Position numbers and translations under genes: made by a program. Below are positions 1 to 11,430 of a stretch of 64,000 nt of DNA, in pieces. Each line of letters opens with the position of its first letter. Position 1 is the stretch's first letter. Location: assembly GCA_011009095.1 (NCBI GenBank), contig VTPC01000427.1, positions 223,485-287,484 of the forward strand, written 5' to 3'. The notes beneath the pieces were generated by a model, which was not told the origin of the DNA, did no database searches, and was given only the letters and a program-made list of their open reading frames with translations. The stretch comes from Ignelater luminosus. Its lineage: Eukaryota > Arthropoda > Insecta > Coleoptera > Elateridae.

Positions 1-1039
1 ATGATGTGTGTTTATGGGTAGGTGTACTATCTTCTTGTTGTGGAAAGGATTTGCAATTTAAAATAAATTAGCGTTATGTGTGTACACTTACATGATAATG
101 ACGTGATAGTTACACAGCTCTTAATTAAATGAATAATAATTTTAATTAATTTTAAGTTATTTTCAATTAATTAAGTGATTTTTCTTATTTACTATAATTA
201 GAAAATCAACTCTTTTCCAAATTATTCGATATAATAATATATAATTGCAAAGGGTTATTTATTTGGTTCGCTACTATCTAATTTGATCTATACAACAAAG
301 GAATAATAAGAAATTTTTTTTCTTAGATTTCTCATTTTAAATGCTAATTCTTCCAAGTGTTTATTAAGGTTAAATAATTTTAAATTAATTAACAGTCAAT
401 GTTTACCCCTATTATGTGGGTACCTACGTTAATATTAGCTTCTTGTAAAAGACAGGTGTATATGTATAAAGGTATTTTTTATATACATAAAAATTAATTT
501 TCTAATGTATAATTCCTAACTTCGATACTAGAGATAATGTTACATCGTTATTGACATTTCAGGATATTGTAATTCAATCTATTTGTTTCCAAAAGAATGT
601 CCCAATAACAGCTGATATAACTTTTTAAACTAAATACGATTGTAAAATAATCGATTTTAACTTTTAAATTTTTAAATATTTGCTGTTAAAAACTTCACAA
701 TAAGTTTCGAGGTTTCTTAGCGAGAGAAACTCAAACATGCGAGTTTCTTGTACAAAAGCGATCCAGTTTGGGCTTGGACAAAGGGATCTTGCATTCTATT
801 CATACCAGCTCACCTGTATACCTGCATCTACATCCTGTGTACCGATAGAATAAGCAAACAACGGCTCTATCTTTCCAGGGTTGCCAGATTCACGCATTAA
901 TTCGATTACCGAAAAATATCTTAATTCATTTTTAACAAATTGAATTTTATAAATTTATTAAATTAAATAAAATCATAATTTCTTAATTTCTCAAATCAAA
1001 TAGTCCCTGTTTATTTATTATTATTAGAATAAGCTAACA

Positions 1040-1380
1040 CGTACGAATTGAATGAAGGGTACTCCTGATTTTGACAGGGATGTACCTACCTTTATAATTG
1101 TAGTTGAAAAACCCCCTGCAGTTGGCCCTGGAGCGACAGCTATACATTCTCGTCACGGGAGTTTCACTCCTAGAGAGCGATACTTACGGGTGATCCATAG
1201 AGTTGCAAAAATGAGCAACATAAATGCTTGCACAATGCCACAGCATGCACCGTTGCATCACAACGAACCCATGATCAGTTCGATCACTTCTGGTCTGATT
1301 TACTTTAAACGTTCAAGTTAGAATTTACATTACAAAATGAACAACTGCTCGTTACACTACGTTTATGACATGCTACGTGT
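1040..1380. promoter_or_regulatory. complex island in the upstream intron
   Basis: About 340 bp of balanced, non-repetitive sequence contains TTGACAG at about 1070, a MEIS/Hth-type core, and AACCCCCTGCAGTTGG. The 89-codon + frame through it is not recognisable. It could be an autoregulatory element, which is inference. Confidence 0.25.
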
Positions 1381-1557
1381 ATAGTGTTTTCTATTTAACA
1401 TTTATAAAAAACAAATGATATTGAATCAAATAAGTTAGTAAAAAATTGAATAAATTTTGTTATTCATATCTTTGAGCCATATAATACGTAACGTTCGTTA
1501 AACGGAAATTAAAATAATAATTCTTCTAGAAATAATTGCAATGCTGTAGGCTAAACT

Positions 1558-2145
1558 CTAAGAATAGAACCCGTTCAGGAATGCTTTTATAAATTTTAAA
1601 TAAGTGTATAGTAATTTAGTAATATCGTGCATCGAAATCGCTTTAATTTTAAATTCCAAGGTTCTGGTTGGTTTCCGTATTTTGCTTTTTTTTGAGTCCT
1701 TATAATGGCAGCCATTTTCATAAAAGAAAACTTTATGGACATAATAAAAGAAATGAATATTTATTAGATGCTCAAAATTCATAAAATTTGTAACAATAAA
1801 AATATTAATAGAAACAAAACAACTGAAACACCAGTTATAAAAGAATTTAAAGCTCGTTTTTGAATTGATAATTCGATTTACAAGCATTTTTAGAAAATTA
1901 CCACTGCGATTGTGAGTAATAAAAGAAAATAAACTCGCAAAATTCAAACTAGCAGTTGTCAGAAACAAAATTGGGTGAAGATTAAATGATGTCAAAACTA
2001 CAAAATCACATGTTACTTCATATGAAATAAAAAAAAGAAGTTGTTTAAATGTAATTTCAGGGACATAAGTATATGTTAGATAATGTTGAAAATTAAGCTG
2101 TTTGTCGGTAGCAGGCCACTCTGTCTTTGTAACATTTTGCGCCAT
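1558..2145 (-). CDS. unassigned 195-codon open frame
   Basis: From an ATG at 2145 the minus strand is open for 195 codons, starting MAQNVTKTEWPATDKQ and ending FLNGFYS before a stop. It is rich in Phe, Ile, Leu and Asn, with hydrophobic stretches around residues 35-75 and 100-120 (for example NWCFSCFVSINIFIVTNFMN). I recognise no family. No initiator context, splice pattern or poly-A signal supports it, and its start lies in a complex island at 2.09-2.34 kb. At this base composition a frame this long is unexpected, so it may be a small nested gene, a relic of a membrane protein or mobile-element protein, or a chance frame in T-rich sequence. Chance remains the default. Confidence 0.2.
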   Translation of the reverse strand: MAQNVTKTEWPATDKQLNFQHYLTYTYVPEITFKQLLFFISYEVTCDFVVLTSFNLHPILFLTTASLNFASLFSFITHNRSGNFLKMLVNRIINSKTSFKFFYNWCFSCFVSINIFIVTNFMNFEHLINIHFFYYVHKVFFYENGCHYKDSKKSKIRKPTRTLEFKIKAISMHDITKLLYTYLKFIKAFLNGFYS

Positions 2146-2340
2146 CCGTCCGAAAATTATTGTCGATGGCCCCCATAATAAAATACACGCGCTTATGTAC
2201 TAACAAAATAGCTATAATTATGATAAAGACGATATAAAAAAGCGGTTTGAAGGCACGTGGCCGAAGGGGCGTATCCTGTTGCCTCCATGTAATCATCATA
2301 CCTTTGCTACCCGATCATTGTTATGCGCCCTGTTAGGATT
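2090..2340. promoter_or_regulatory. complex island in the upstream intron
   Basis: A 250-bp GC-richer patch (GGCACGTGGCCGAAGGGGCG near 2.25 kb, including an E-box CACGTG) stands out from its flanks. It overlaps the start of the minus-strand open frame 1558-2145. Confidence 0.25.
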
Positions 2341-2478
2341 CAACACCATTCTTGGATTTTAACGAATTTTATATTCCATTAAAATATGAATTTTTATTAG
2401 AATTTTATTTTAATTAGAAACTTCAAATTTGTCTCAACATACTTTTAATATTCTTAAGGGAGCCACAACATTAAAGAC

Positions 2479-2511
2479 TTAATCCAAAAGCCTAGAAGGC
2501 TTTTCTATTAA
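2479..2511. repeat. 15-bp imperfect hairpin
   Basis: TTAATCCAAAAGCCT at 2479-2493 pairs with AGGCTTTTCTATTAA at 2497-2511 at 13 of 15 positions, around the loop AGA. The inner eight pairs are perfect. No function is suggested by the context. Confidence 0.7.
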
Positions 2512-4663
2512 ACTAGACTCTAATACTCGTACCATCGATTCAGTTGTTGTTCCAAACTTAAATTATTGCTGATATATTTTATGTGTTTAGTCTTCAAATG
2601 TGAACTTTTGCTGACAGTTATAATATCTAGGTAACTATGTCGAGAGACTAGGAGATATCATAAATCAATACTAGACTAAGACATTGCCATTGGTACTGAT
2701 ATTAACAGAATCGTGAACGGTTTTAACTTTGCTTACAAGACGTGTTTGTAGTAAAACAATATTTGCTAGACTATTATACTTAGATTTTGCTATATTAGAA
2801 AACTCAAACATAAAATGCCCGAAAGATCGTTACAAGAGATTTGGAACAGCTTGTAGTAATTGAAACCTTTTGCAACTTGAACAGCTTTTGGACAACCATC
2901 AAAATAACGCTAAGAGGAAGTTTGAAAAAATTATTGGAAGTAACAGGAGAATTGTAAAACCATTTTTCCTTCTAGCCAGATTTACAAAAAAAGTATCTGT
3001 AGTAAAAAGAAGTCAGCGGCATGTTTTTAAGGAAACATCTCATACAGATCTTACAACTGCTGAAAGTCCTTATAAGAAACATGTGTGGGCTTCACTTCAA
3101 CTGTGAAGGAATTCCAAAGGGGCAAAAATAGTAATAGTCAACAATTTAGATTCCAACCACAGCTGTATTTGAAACTATTAGAAGAAATGAAGAAAAAAAA
3201 CAAGCTGCAGTAGAACTTCTTCACTATTCGTAGGGACATCTAAACAATGAATGAGATGATGGAAGAAAGATTTCAAGCAGTAAAATATATTTTAAAGTGT
3301 AATTCCGAAAGGTATGTCCAACAAAGTGTTTGTGACAGCTGATTGAATTGCAAGATTTTTCTGTAAGCTTCTCTGCAAAGGATAATCTTATGGAACAGCT
3401 TGAAATATCATTATGTCGTAAAACTACAGCCTTGCAACTCAAAGCATGTATAATGAAGACAAGAAATCTTGAACGAAGCATAAACACATGACCTACGTTC
3501 AATGCTTCAGTATTTCAGAGAGATGCGATTGTGCAACTTTGACAAAACTACATACATACACACATAATGTTCTTTGAATATATCTGACCATTTTGATTCT
3601 GGTTCTGGAATTACCTTGTGAAATATCGCAATGCATGATTTTCACCGACTGCCACCTTCATTCTATTTGCTATACGTTGTTTGTGACGCGACTGTGTCTG
3701 ATGAAGGCTAAAGGCGGTCAGCAGGGAACACAAGCGTGAAGTAGTTCAGAAGAGCGTGGTGTTGAACTGTAGGCAGTGGCAACCATCATGGAAATCACGA
3801 ACGGCGGTTCCTCATTGTGGTGGTACGAACGACGCTTCTGAAGTTGAGCGATACTAGATCTGTGGAGTGCTTCTTCATCTCTAAGGAAAAATGAATTCTG
3901 CAACAGAAATCATTGTAGTGGAAGAGGTATTTAAAATTGTCAAAAAGACAATAAATGATACAAATTCAGATAAGCAATATAATAGTGAATTTGACCAAAT
4001 TGATCAAGTCCTATTGTCCAAAATACTTACTTACTTGAATAATTTTATGGAATTTTATATCTGGATTTATTAGTTCAGAGAATATGAAAATGTCTTTGCC
4101 ATTTAGCAAATCTTTTGGTACTTGAAGTGTTAGAAGGGGAATTTCTAAATGTTAAGCTTGCTGTCCTTTTCCTTCTGATTTTGTTGGACAGTACAGTTCA
4201 TTTAGTGACAAGTGCCCAAATCTTGCAGTCTCAATTTGATAAGAGTATGACAGTTTAACCTATACATAAGTACTTTAGTAAATTTCCTGTTTGATTATTA
4301 TCTGCCCAAGCCTTTTTCGCTAACAATAAGAGTTCAGGTGCTTGTTAATTAGTTAGTAAACTATAGCTATATTTGGATTTACTGGATACCGCAAACTCTT
4401 GTGAACGCATCTTGAAGTGCTTGTTTTAACTTTTGGTAGGATTTTCATGTCTAATATCCCTATTAACAATCACTGGAATCATGTTCTTTTAATTATTATA
4501 AATGGCTCGAAATTATTTTTCTGTTCTATTTGGGTGATATAATTTTAGAAGTCTAATAGATCCAAATTAACAACCCATCTGTCTTACGATAACGAAACCA
4601 TAAAAACAACTATGTTTTGAACGATTTTAAATATTTTATCGTCTGTTGTGAGTATATTAAAAG

Positions 4664-4678
4664 TAATAATAATAATAA
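4664..4678. repeat. short microsatellite (TAA)5
   Basis: Five TAA units lie in otherwise AT-rich intron. Confidence 0.8.
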
Positions 4679-5199
4679 CATTCTTTATTTCAATATGAAA
4701 ACAAAAACATCAGTTATTAGTTTACGTCCCCCATATGTTTGAACAATTATTGCAAAATCAGAATTTATGATTTTGTAGTAAACCCATTGTTTTTCAAACT
4801 ACCGCCATATGCAAAATATGTATATACGTAAGTGAAAGAACAATCACTGACCACATTATAAACGAAATAACAAACCACAGAAATGCAAAACAGAATTTAA
4901 AATTTTACAAAGAGTACAGTGGGCAGCATTACCAATAGCAATAAGTAACGCTTCAGTTGTTTTTGTTTCACTGATGAAATTTTGATTAGATTTTGATTGT
5001 TGGATCAATCACTAATTAATGTTTGAGAAAAATGTTTCGTAATAATTAATCGTTTTATGTGTCTTACGCCCAAAAAATTAAATGAAGTTGTCGCAAGTTT
5101 TCGACCAAGCAAAGCGTTTTGAAAACCGTTATTATACCTTTATCATTGTTTCCGGTCCTACAGTACACCTCCTTAGATTATTATCCCATTTGCAACATG

Positions 5200-5560
5200 T
5201 TATTGCTACGATTTGGTAGCAAATGGACATTAAATAGCCGTTTGTCAAGGCTACAATTTTTACAACTCTTTAAACACTATTATTAGTGAGACTCGAGCCG
5301 GAACACTTTAAAACGAAAACGCCCTGTAAAATGGAAGTCTGGTGATTTAGCCCGGAATCATCTGCCGCGGGGTCTTAATTACGCACGCGAGTTGTATAAA
5401 AGAAAGGAGATTCAGCAAGTTGTGCGACAAAGAAGTTTTTTTTCTAAGCGCAGCTAGAAATAATTTTATTCAAACGTACACGTCAATCGCATGTATAAAC
5501 CATTAGCGCATATTTCTGCTTGGACTCTTATCTCTTTTTCTTTGTAGAACCCATGATGTT
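5200..5560. promoter_or_regulatory. complex island in the upstream intron
   Basis: A 350-bp stretch includes GCCCGGAATCATCTGCCGCG and a GTTGTATAAAAGAAAGG TATA-like word near 5.39 kb. No coding signal was recognised. Confidence 0.22.
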
Positions 5561-6187
5561 ATATCGGCTTTTCCTTTAAACCGACCATTCAAGTTTAATA
5601 ATATAAAAGTATAGAATAGGCCTGAATGTTGTATATATACAACGAGCACTTAAGCGTGTGGGACTACGTTTAAAACTAATAACGAGACATCAACGACACC
5701 TTTTATTAGACATATTCTTTAGACCATAAATGACCGTGAGAAACTAATATAAAAGTAAATTCTGATGTTTTTCGTCCTTGATAAAATCTTGCGTCAATGA
5801 AATTGCAGTAAAAAGTATATTGGAATAACAATAAAGCACTCTAAAATTAAAATGACGAATTATAGTTAGTACTTAAGTTTAAGTTAATGTAATTAATCTT
5901 TCTTTTTTAGGTGCTTATATTAATAATTATTAACCATTAAGTAACTGAGAATTTGAAAGTTTTCACTTTTAATGTTATTTTAAAACTTACAAGTTAGCAT
6001 TTACTGTGCCTAAGCTTGGCTGTTAATAAAGTTTTTGATGTGCACAGACCAAGGAATTTACTTTGGTATAGGTTGGGGAATCTGAACTTTCTTCAAAATC
6101 CAGGAAGAACTACTACTTTTTGAAGTTATCCAAACGTAAACATTTTCAAAAACACATGAATTTGATACTGAAAAAGAACTTCCACGA

Positions 6188-6231
6188 TGGCTCTTAGTCA
6201 ACAGAGCACGTGATAACTTGACTAAGAGCCA
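6188..6231. repeat. perfect 14-bp inverted repeat with E-box loop
   Basis: TGGCTCTTAGTCAA at 6188-6201 is mirrored exactly by TTGACTAAGAGCCA at 6218-6231. The 16-nt spacer contains CACGTG, an E-box palindrome. The pairing ends abruptly on both sides. It could be the tip of an old inverted-repeat element or a local hairpin. Confidence 0.8.
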
Positions 6232-7419
6232 AGGGCCAAATACGTAATATTGAAGAGCGTCACAGTTAACTTGGTCATCAGAAGAGAACTCTCCATCTAT
6301 ATATTAACCTAGCAGACTTCGAAATCAGATACCCAATTATCGTAGGCTGAGATTCAAATATGTGGCAGTTGATTAAAAGCTTATTTTAAACATATCCCAA
6401 TCCGTATCCAAAACTTGTGACAACTGTTTTAGTCTTTTAATCTTCGGCTATATTGTTTTCTCTACTTAGTTATTACCTAGCATCAGCTCTCCTTTTCTCT
6501 ATTTTTCAATTTATTACATATCCATCAGATAAGAAAATAGGGTTAGTATCATCAAAGCTAATTTTGATATTATTGAAACTACATACATCTTCTTGTATCT
6601 TGCTTCACAGCAGATAAACTAGACATTCCATCCTTAGTTAAAATTACAGCAGTCTATATAGGTTATATTTAGTATATCAGTTTTATTTATTAATTTGATT
6701 TTGAATCTTCCTTTAATTACAGAATATACAACCAGAAAGTCAGATGATTAATCAAAATGAAAACCAAGCTTTCAAGTGACACTTTAGTATTACTACTAAT
6801 GTGCTTGTGGACATTTACAAAATACTTTGCGCTAGATGCAAGTCGCTACTCTTTTAATTAAATAAACAGCAAAGTTTGTATAAAAGGTAATACCTACCAA
6901 CGAAAACACTTCTAGAAACTCTCATTAACCTGATTTACCTCTAAATACAGTATAAATTATTTTTACAAAATTTCATGTCAACAAGAATAAAAATATTTAA
7001 GCTATTAAAGTAGATGGGAATTTTATAGGTTAATTTTCGGTTTTTATTTTTATTTTGTTAATTCTAATTATAATTTCTTTACTGGAAAGTTTAGGAAAAT
7101 TGTATTGCGGGATAATTATCCCTCTGAGGCCACATTTATTTATTAGCCAACACATGATATGTCTTTAAGCTTTATAGCTGTTTATGAACATTTAATTTAC
7201 ACAGGTTTATGTTTAAATATCCACTTTGATGTTATTAGTACTAAAAAGTTCTACTAGCTCAGGTTAAACAGGTGGTTATGTTTGTTTTTATGTATTCTAG
7301 TTTGCGTTTACAAGATAATTTCATAAGTACACACTAAAAAGTGAGAAATAACTTCAAACAGGATCTTATAATTGTTAATTATAATTAAATTAAAAAATAA
7401 TATTTGTTAAAGAAATTAA

Positions 7420-7457
7420 TTTAGTTAATTTTATTTCAGTTTATTGAATTAACTAAA
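7420..7457. repeat. 11-bp AT-rich inverted repeat
   Basis: TTTAGTTAATT at 7420-7430 is the exact reverse complement of AATTAACTAAA at 7447-7457, with 16 nt between. The arms are AT-rich and contain GTTAAT/ATTAAC words, so chance is more likely here than for the other hairpins. Confidence 0.6.
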
Positions 7458-9299
7458 AGAGTAAGTAGGTTATAGAATTGCATTTAAATAACGTAAACAT
7501 ACATACATGTAACCTATAGTTAATTATCACTGTTAAATGTTTTCAAAAGGCGCCGCCGATTTCTCAATTATTCTTATAGGAATTACTTATTAAACTTTTA
7601 AAAACATTTATATATTATATTTATTTGAATAATTAACTAGGAACAATTACATTTGCTAATTATAGACTATTAACCTTCCCCAACCCGGTGTGTGTTATTG
7701 GTTTTAAATTTCTAATTTACGATGCATCTAGCTTTGTGAGGTTATTCGTTTACAATACAATAATTATGCCATTATCAGTGTTTAAATTATTTCCAATTAC
7801 CACTATTGGTTACCTATGCGTTATTTAATTATACTAATTATTTTCCAACCAACTGGGCATTAAATGTTCTACGGGGTATTACCTCCATTTTCTTTTGTCG
7901 TCTACCCGCACTCGGTTTTATATTAAGTTATTATGTCACTTATAAATCCTATACAAGGACAACATTATTCAATTGTTAATTAAAATCGCTATTACTACAA
8001 AGGTGAGACACCGTAAAAGGATAGCTTTAAGCTCAGTTTACTTGCCATGTATTTCATTACGGTTCTTTTGTGGTTTAAATGTAGAAAGAAATGTGAAAGT
8101 GACACTATGTGTGTATAATTCTCTGTTTTGTATTTGTCACATTTACATGTTCTCGTGTTTGTCATACATAATACCGATGTCCAAAAATGTCTCAAATGAC
8201 ACTCATCTTTTTTGTATTTTACTGAAATTAAACTAGAGCTTGAATTCTGAAAAATTAGCAAAATATAAAAAAATTTTCTTTCTGAAATTCGTTTACAAAT
8301 ATTTTACGGAGAAATAAGAAGAATAAGTAAAGACCGAATCATTAGGAACATGAACTTTATAATTGAAAATTCCCTCTGGCGTTTAATTACTAAATGTACT
8401 TGAGTAAAGAGATTCGAAAATGTGGTGAAACATGAATATACATTTCAGTTCTACAGTATATAATCATTATTTTGGCTTTGATTTATAATAGATCAAATAA
8501 AATGGAATGTTTGTAAATCCAAGTGTTAAATTGATATTTTATGCTGTTAGTGGACTTGAGCTCATTAAATGATTGGAAGATACTCGGACTAATTAAAACA
8601 TCTTCATAAGTTCTTGATAAATTCCCTTCGATTTGCTGCCTAAAACAGTATATTAAGTGAAAAAAGCCTTCCCGGATCTTATATATTTTTGAAATTATTT
8701 GTTGTATGCGAGCCATAATCGAACATGGTTGTTATTTTTGATACACAAATCTCATCTCTGGTGGTTTGGTTTACAAGATTGTTTTATCGGAGACGTTCAT
8801 ATTTAGTTTGAGAACTATTTTGTATAATTTGGGCATTAGATGATTTTTCCAAAAAAGCTTTTTGCCCTTAGGAAGCTAAGCTCAATAGCGGTCCTATAGG
8901 ACTGAAATGCCTAACCACCCCAAAAGCCTGAGACTTCATCTGGGCTGATATTTATATCGGATCTCTGTATGTCTTGGATTTAAAATTGAGCTACGTTCTT
9001 CACCTTTTCTAAACTGCGCTAACCTAAAGCGTTTAAATCTAGGAATATAATTTCTATTAATACTGTCTTTCACAAGCCATATCGTTCCATAAATGGAATA
9101 CTGTCGTATACTCAGAGAAATAAGCTTTACTGCGCACCCATGTATTGATTCTCTGTTTAGATTTTCTACTCTTTTGGCAAGTCCAGTTTTTCCAGTCTCA
9201 TAAGATAGTTTATGTTAGTATTAACAATGAAACTGTACCATGTTATTCACTCTTTATAAAAATGGAAAATCTTTCAACCCACTCTAGCGTTTGCTAAAA

Positions 9300-10140
9300 T
9301 GCAATCTGTTATCATCAATTATAGATTGTTTCAAGAGCAGCCAACACATTATTAATCATCAGAGTTACTGATTTAGAACATGCAGTATACAGACCATGCT
9401 GAAGAGGTTTTCAACTAGCAGCTTTGCACTTTTTCTATACAAATGACAAAAAGCTCCAAAACTTAAATCAAGCAGGCAAAATTCGTAGATTGTTCTCTTG
9501 TGAGTTGCTCGCCAATGGAGGTATTGATTTAGTTGATCATTTGACTATAGACGATGAAGCCCATTTGCAATTAAGCAGAGAAAGGAATATGCATAATCAA
9601 CGTTTTTGAGCAGAACCACAGCCACCACAGCACTTACAAAAAGTTACTGTTTGGTGCGGTATATGTTGTGCATTCTAGATGCTAATTTCTTCGAAGAGTT
9701 AGGAGCAGCTTCATGTAGGTATTTAGTTTTTCAACAAGCAGGAGTCCGCATGTAGCGAACAGAAGCACAACACTCCTAACGGAAGTGTTCCCAAATCCTC
9801 TGGTATCCTAGAATGGAGACGTAGATTATTTTTCATGGGATTACCTCAATCCAAATGCGTTTACAAAGTGTTAATATTTTAAATTTTCGATAAACCGTTG
9901 CCGATATTTCTCCAGAAATCAAATGCTTAATGCATAATTTATTCCAGAGGACGAAAATAGATATTTAAAGGAATGGCGGTCATTTATTAGATACAATTTT
10001 TAAAGATTAATTCTAGTAATAAAATCTTAAATGTCTATCCTTTTCATATTGTGTAAGCTCAATAAATGAGTTTCGTTAGGTTTATTTTTATGGGTTTTTC
10101 AAGTAGCTCAATTTTAAAAATGACACCTTTTATTTTGATA
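9300..10140 (+). mobile_element. decayed mariner-type (Tc1/mariner) transposase
   Basis: Translating across frames gives an ordered series of motifs of an insect mariner-like transposase. IDDEAHLQL at 9547-9573 holds the first catalytic Asp. VTVWCG follows at about 9643-9660. FQQAG at 9729-9743 stands where the family has FQQDG, so the second catalytic Asp has become Ala. HVANRSTTLLTEVFPNPLV starts at 9749. NGDV runs directly into DYFSWDYL, where intact copies have a stretch between them ending in the third acidic residue. GGHLLDTIFKD then ends at a stop codon at 10008-10010. In-frame stops lie at 9607 and 9676, with at least one frameshift near 9745, so the copy is dead. No terminal inverted repeats or target-site TA were identified, so the outer limits are approximate. 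The AT-rich trailer to about 10140 is included by inference. Confidence 0.82.
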
Positions 10141-10959
10141 TACTTTTTGAGCAAGAAATTACTATGAAAACGTAAAACATCTGTTTGCTATTTTTATTTT
10201 GCTAGACCTATTTGGCCTAAATGTGACCTTTCGAAGATTATTGGTTGATTTACACATTCCCTTATTTCAAATATCTGATTACCGCTGTCGCGTGAAGAAT
10301 CACGAGCGAACTATTTTAGCCTGAGATTTAATGAAGTAAAAATGAACAACGCTTTACAGAAATCTGGAGGATCGACTTTCGAAGGGACATGTTCAGGCCA
10401 AAAAAGGCCATTTAGGACAATAAGAAATATATACATAGATCTGCTGTTTTCTTGGCTATTACCGCTTCGTGTTAGAAGATTACTACCAAGAAGACTTCCA
10501 CTCCACCAAGGAAACTCCAGAAATGCCATGCTTTATAACTCTGACAGGATGGACTATTGCACATACATTCAGTAGGCTTGATTGGCGCAACATTTTGTCG
10601 TTCTTTTGACTTTTGTATCTTCTCAGTCAAACACTGCACTGGTATCTACTTTTACTTTTTTTTTGTAAATACTAACTACAGTTGAAGAAACTTCTGCGGT
10701 CTCTTCTATTCTTTTTGGGATTAATGGTTTTTTGAAAAAGTTTTGGTTAAAAACCCAGAATGATGGAAAACAGAATTTATCCCACTGTATTACAATTTTT
10801 CCAAATATTTTTAAACAAAGATCTGCAGTTAAAATACAGAAATTTACAATCTTATTTCAAAGTGAGGTTGTCTTTATGTAAGGTTTGAATACAAGAGGTC
10901 TTTGCATTAGAGACATTTCAATGAAATGAAAAGGTAGAGGTAGAAATATATATTCATTC

Positions 10960-11430
10960 TTTGTATTTTCTCCTTTTCACTGCTTTAACTGTTCCTTTCT
11001 TAACTTCTTTTCTTCTTTTCTGTGGCCTTTACTCCATTTTTCCGTTTTCCTTTATTATGTTGTATTATCTTGGTTAATTACTAATCTTCTTGTTTTCTCT
11101 TTCCTTCTTTTTCAATTCGTTCCCTTTGTCTTTTCTCTGCTGTTATGTTTTTACACGTTGTTCTTGGCTCACTTACTATACCATTTCATCCCATTCTGTG
11201 ATTTGATTGGTTTTCTTCTCTATTTTGTTTTTTCTCTCTATATTATATTTACACTGTTTTTCCCCTCCCAATATTCATCGCATCATCTGCATCCTCCTGT
11301 CAGAGTTTGTCTTCGTTTCTCTTCATTTACGCTACTTTTAAGTTTTCTTTCTCTTGCTACATTTTTCTCTATTGCTGACTTTGGAAATATTTCAATGCAT
11401 TCTCTCTTTCTTTCAAGATGTTACTCAAAC
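10960..11430. repeat. extended pyrimidine-biased region
   Basis: For roughly 470 bp the + strand is dominated by C and T (runs such as TTCTTTTCTTCTTTTCTG and CTCTTTCCTTCTTTTTC), with few purine runs. The bias makes a long + strand open frame (11158-11586) that is probably an artefact. The minus strand is rich in AAA/GAA/AGA and could be a decayed Lys/Arg/Glu-rich coding segment, since one frame near 11140-11070 reads KTAEKRQRERIEKEGKRKQE. That reading is uncertain. Confidence 0.55.

Noticed and set aside
2870-3106. 78-codon Lys-rich + frame, possible mobile-element protein
   Set aside because: Reading both strands gave no catalytic or zinc-finger motif. It may be decayed mobile DNA, but no family could be named.
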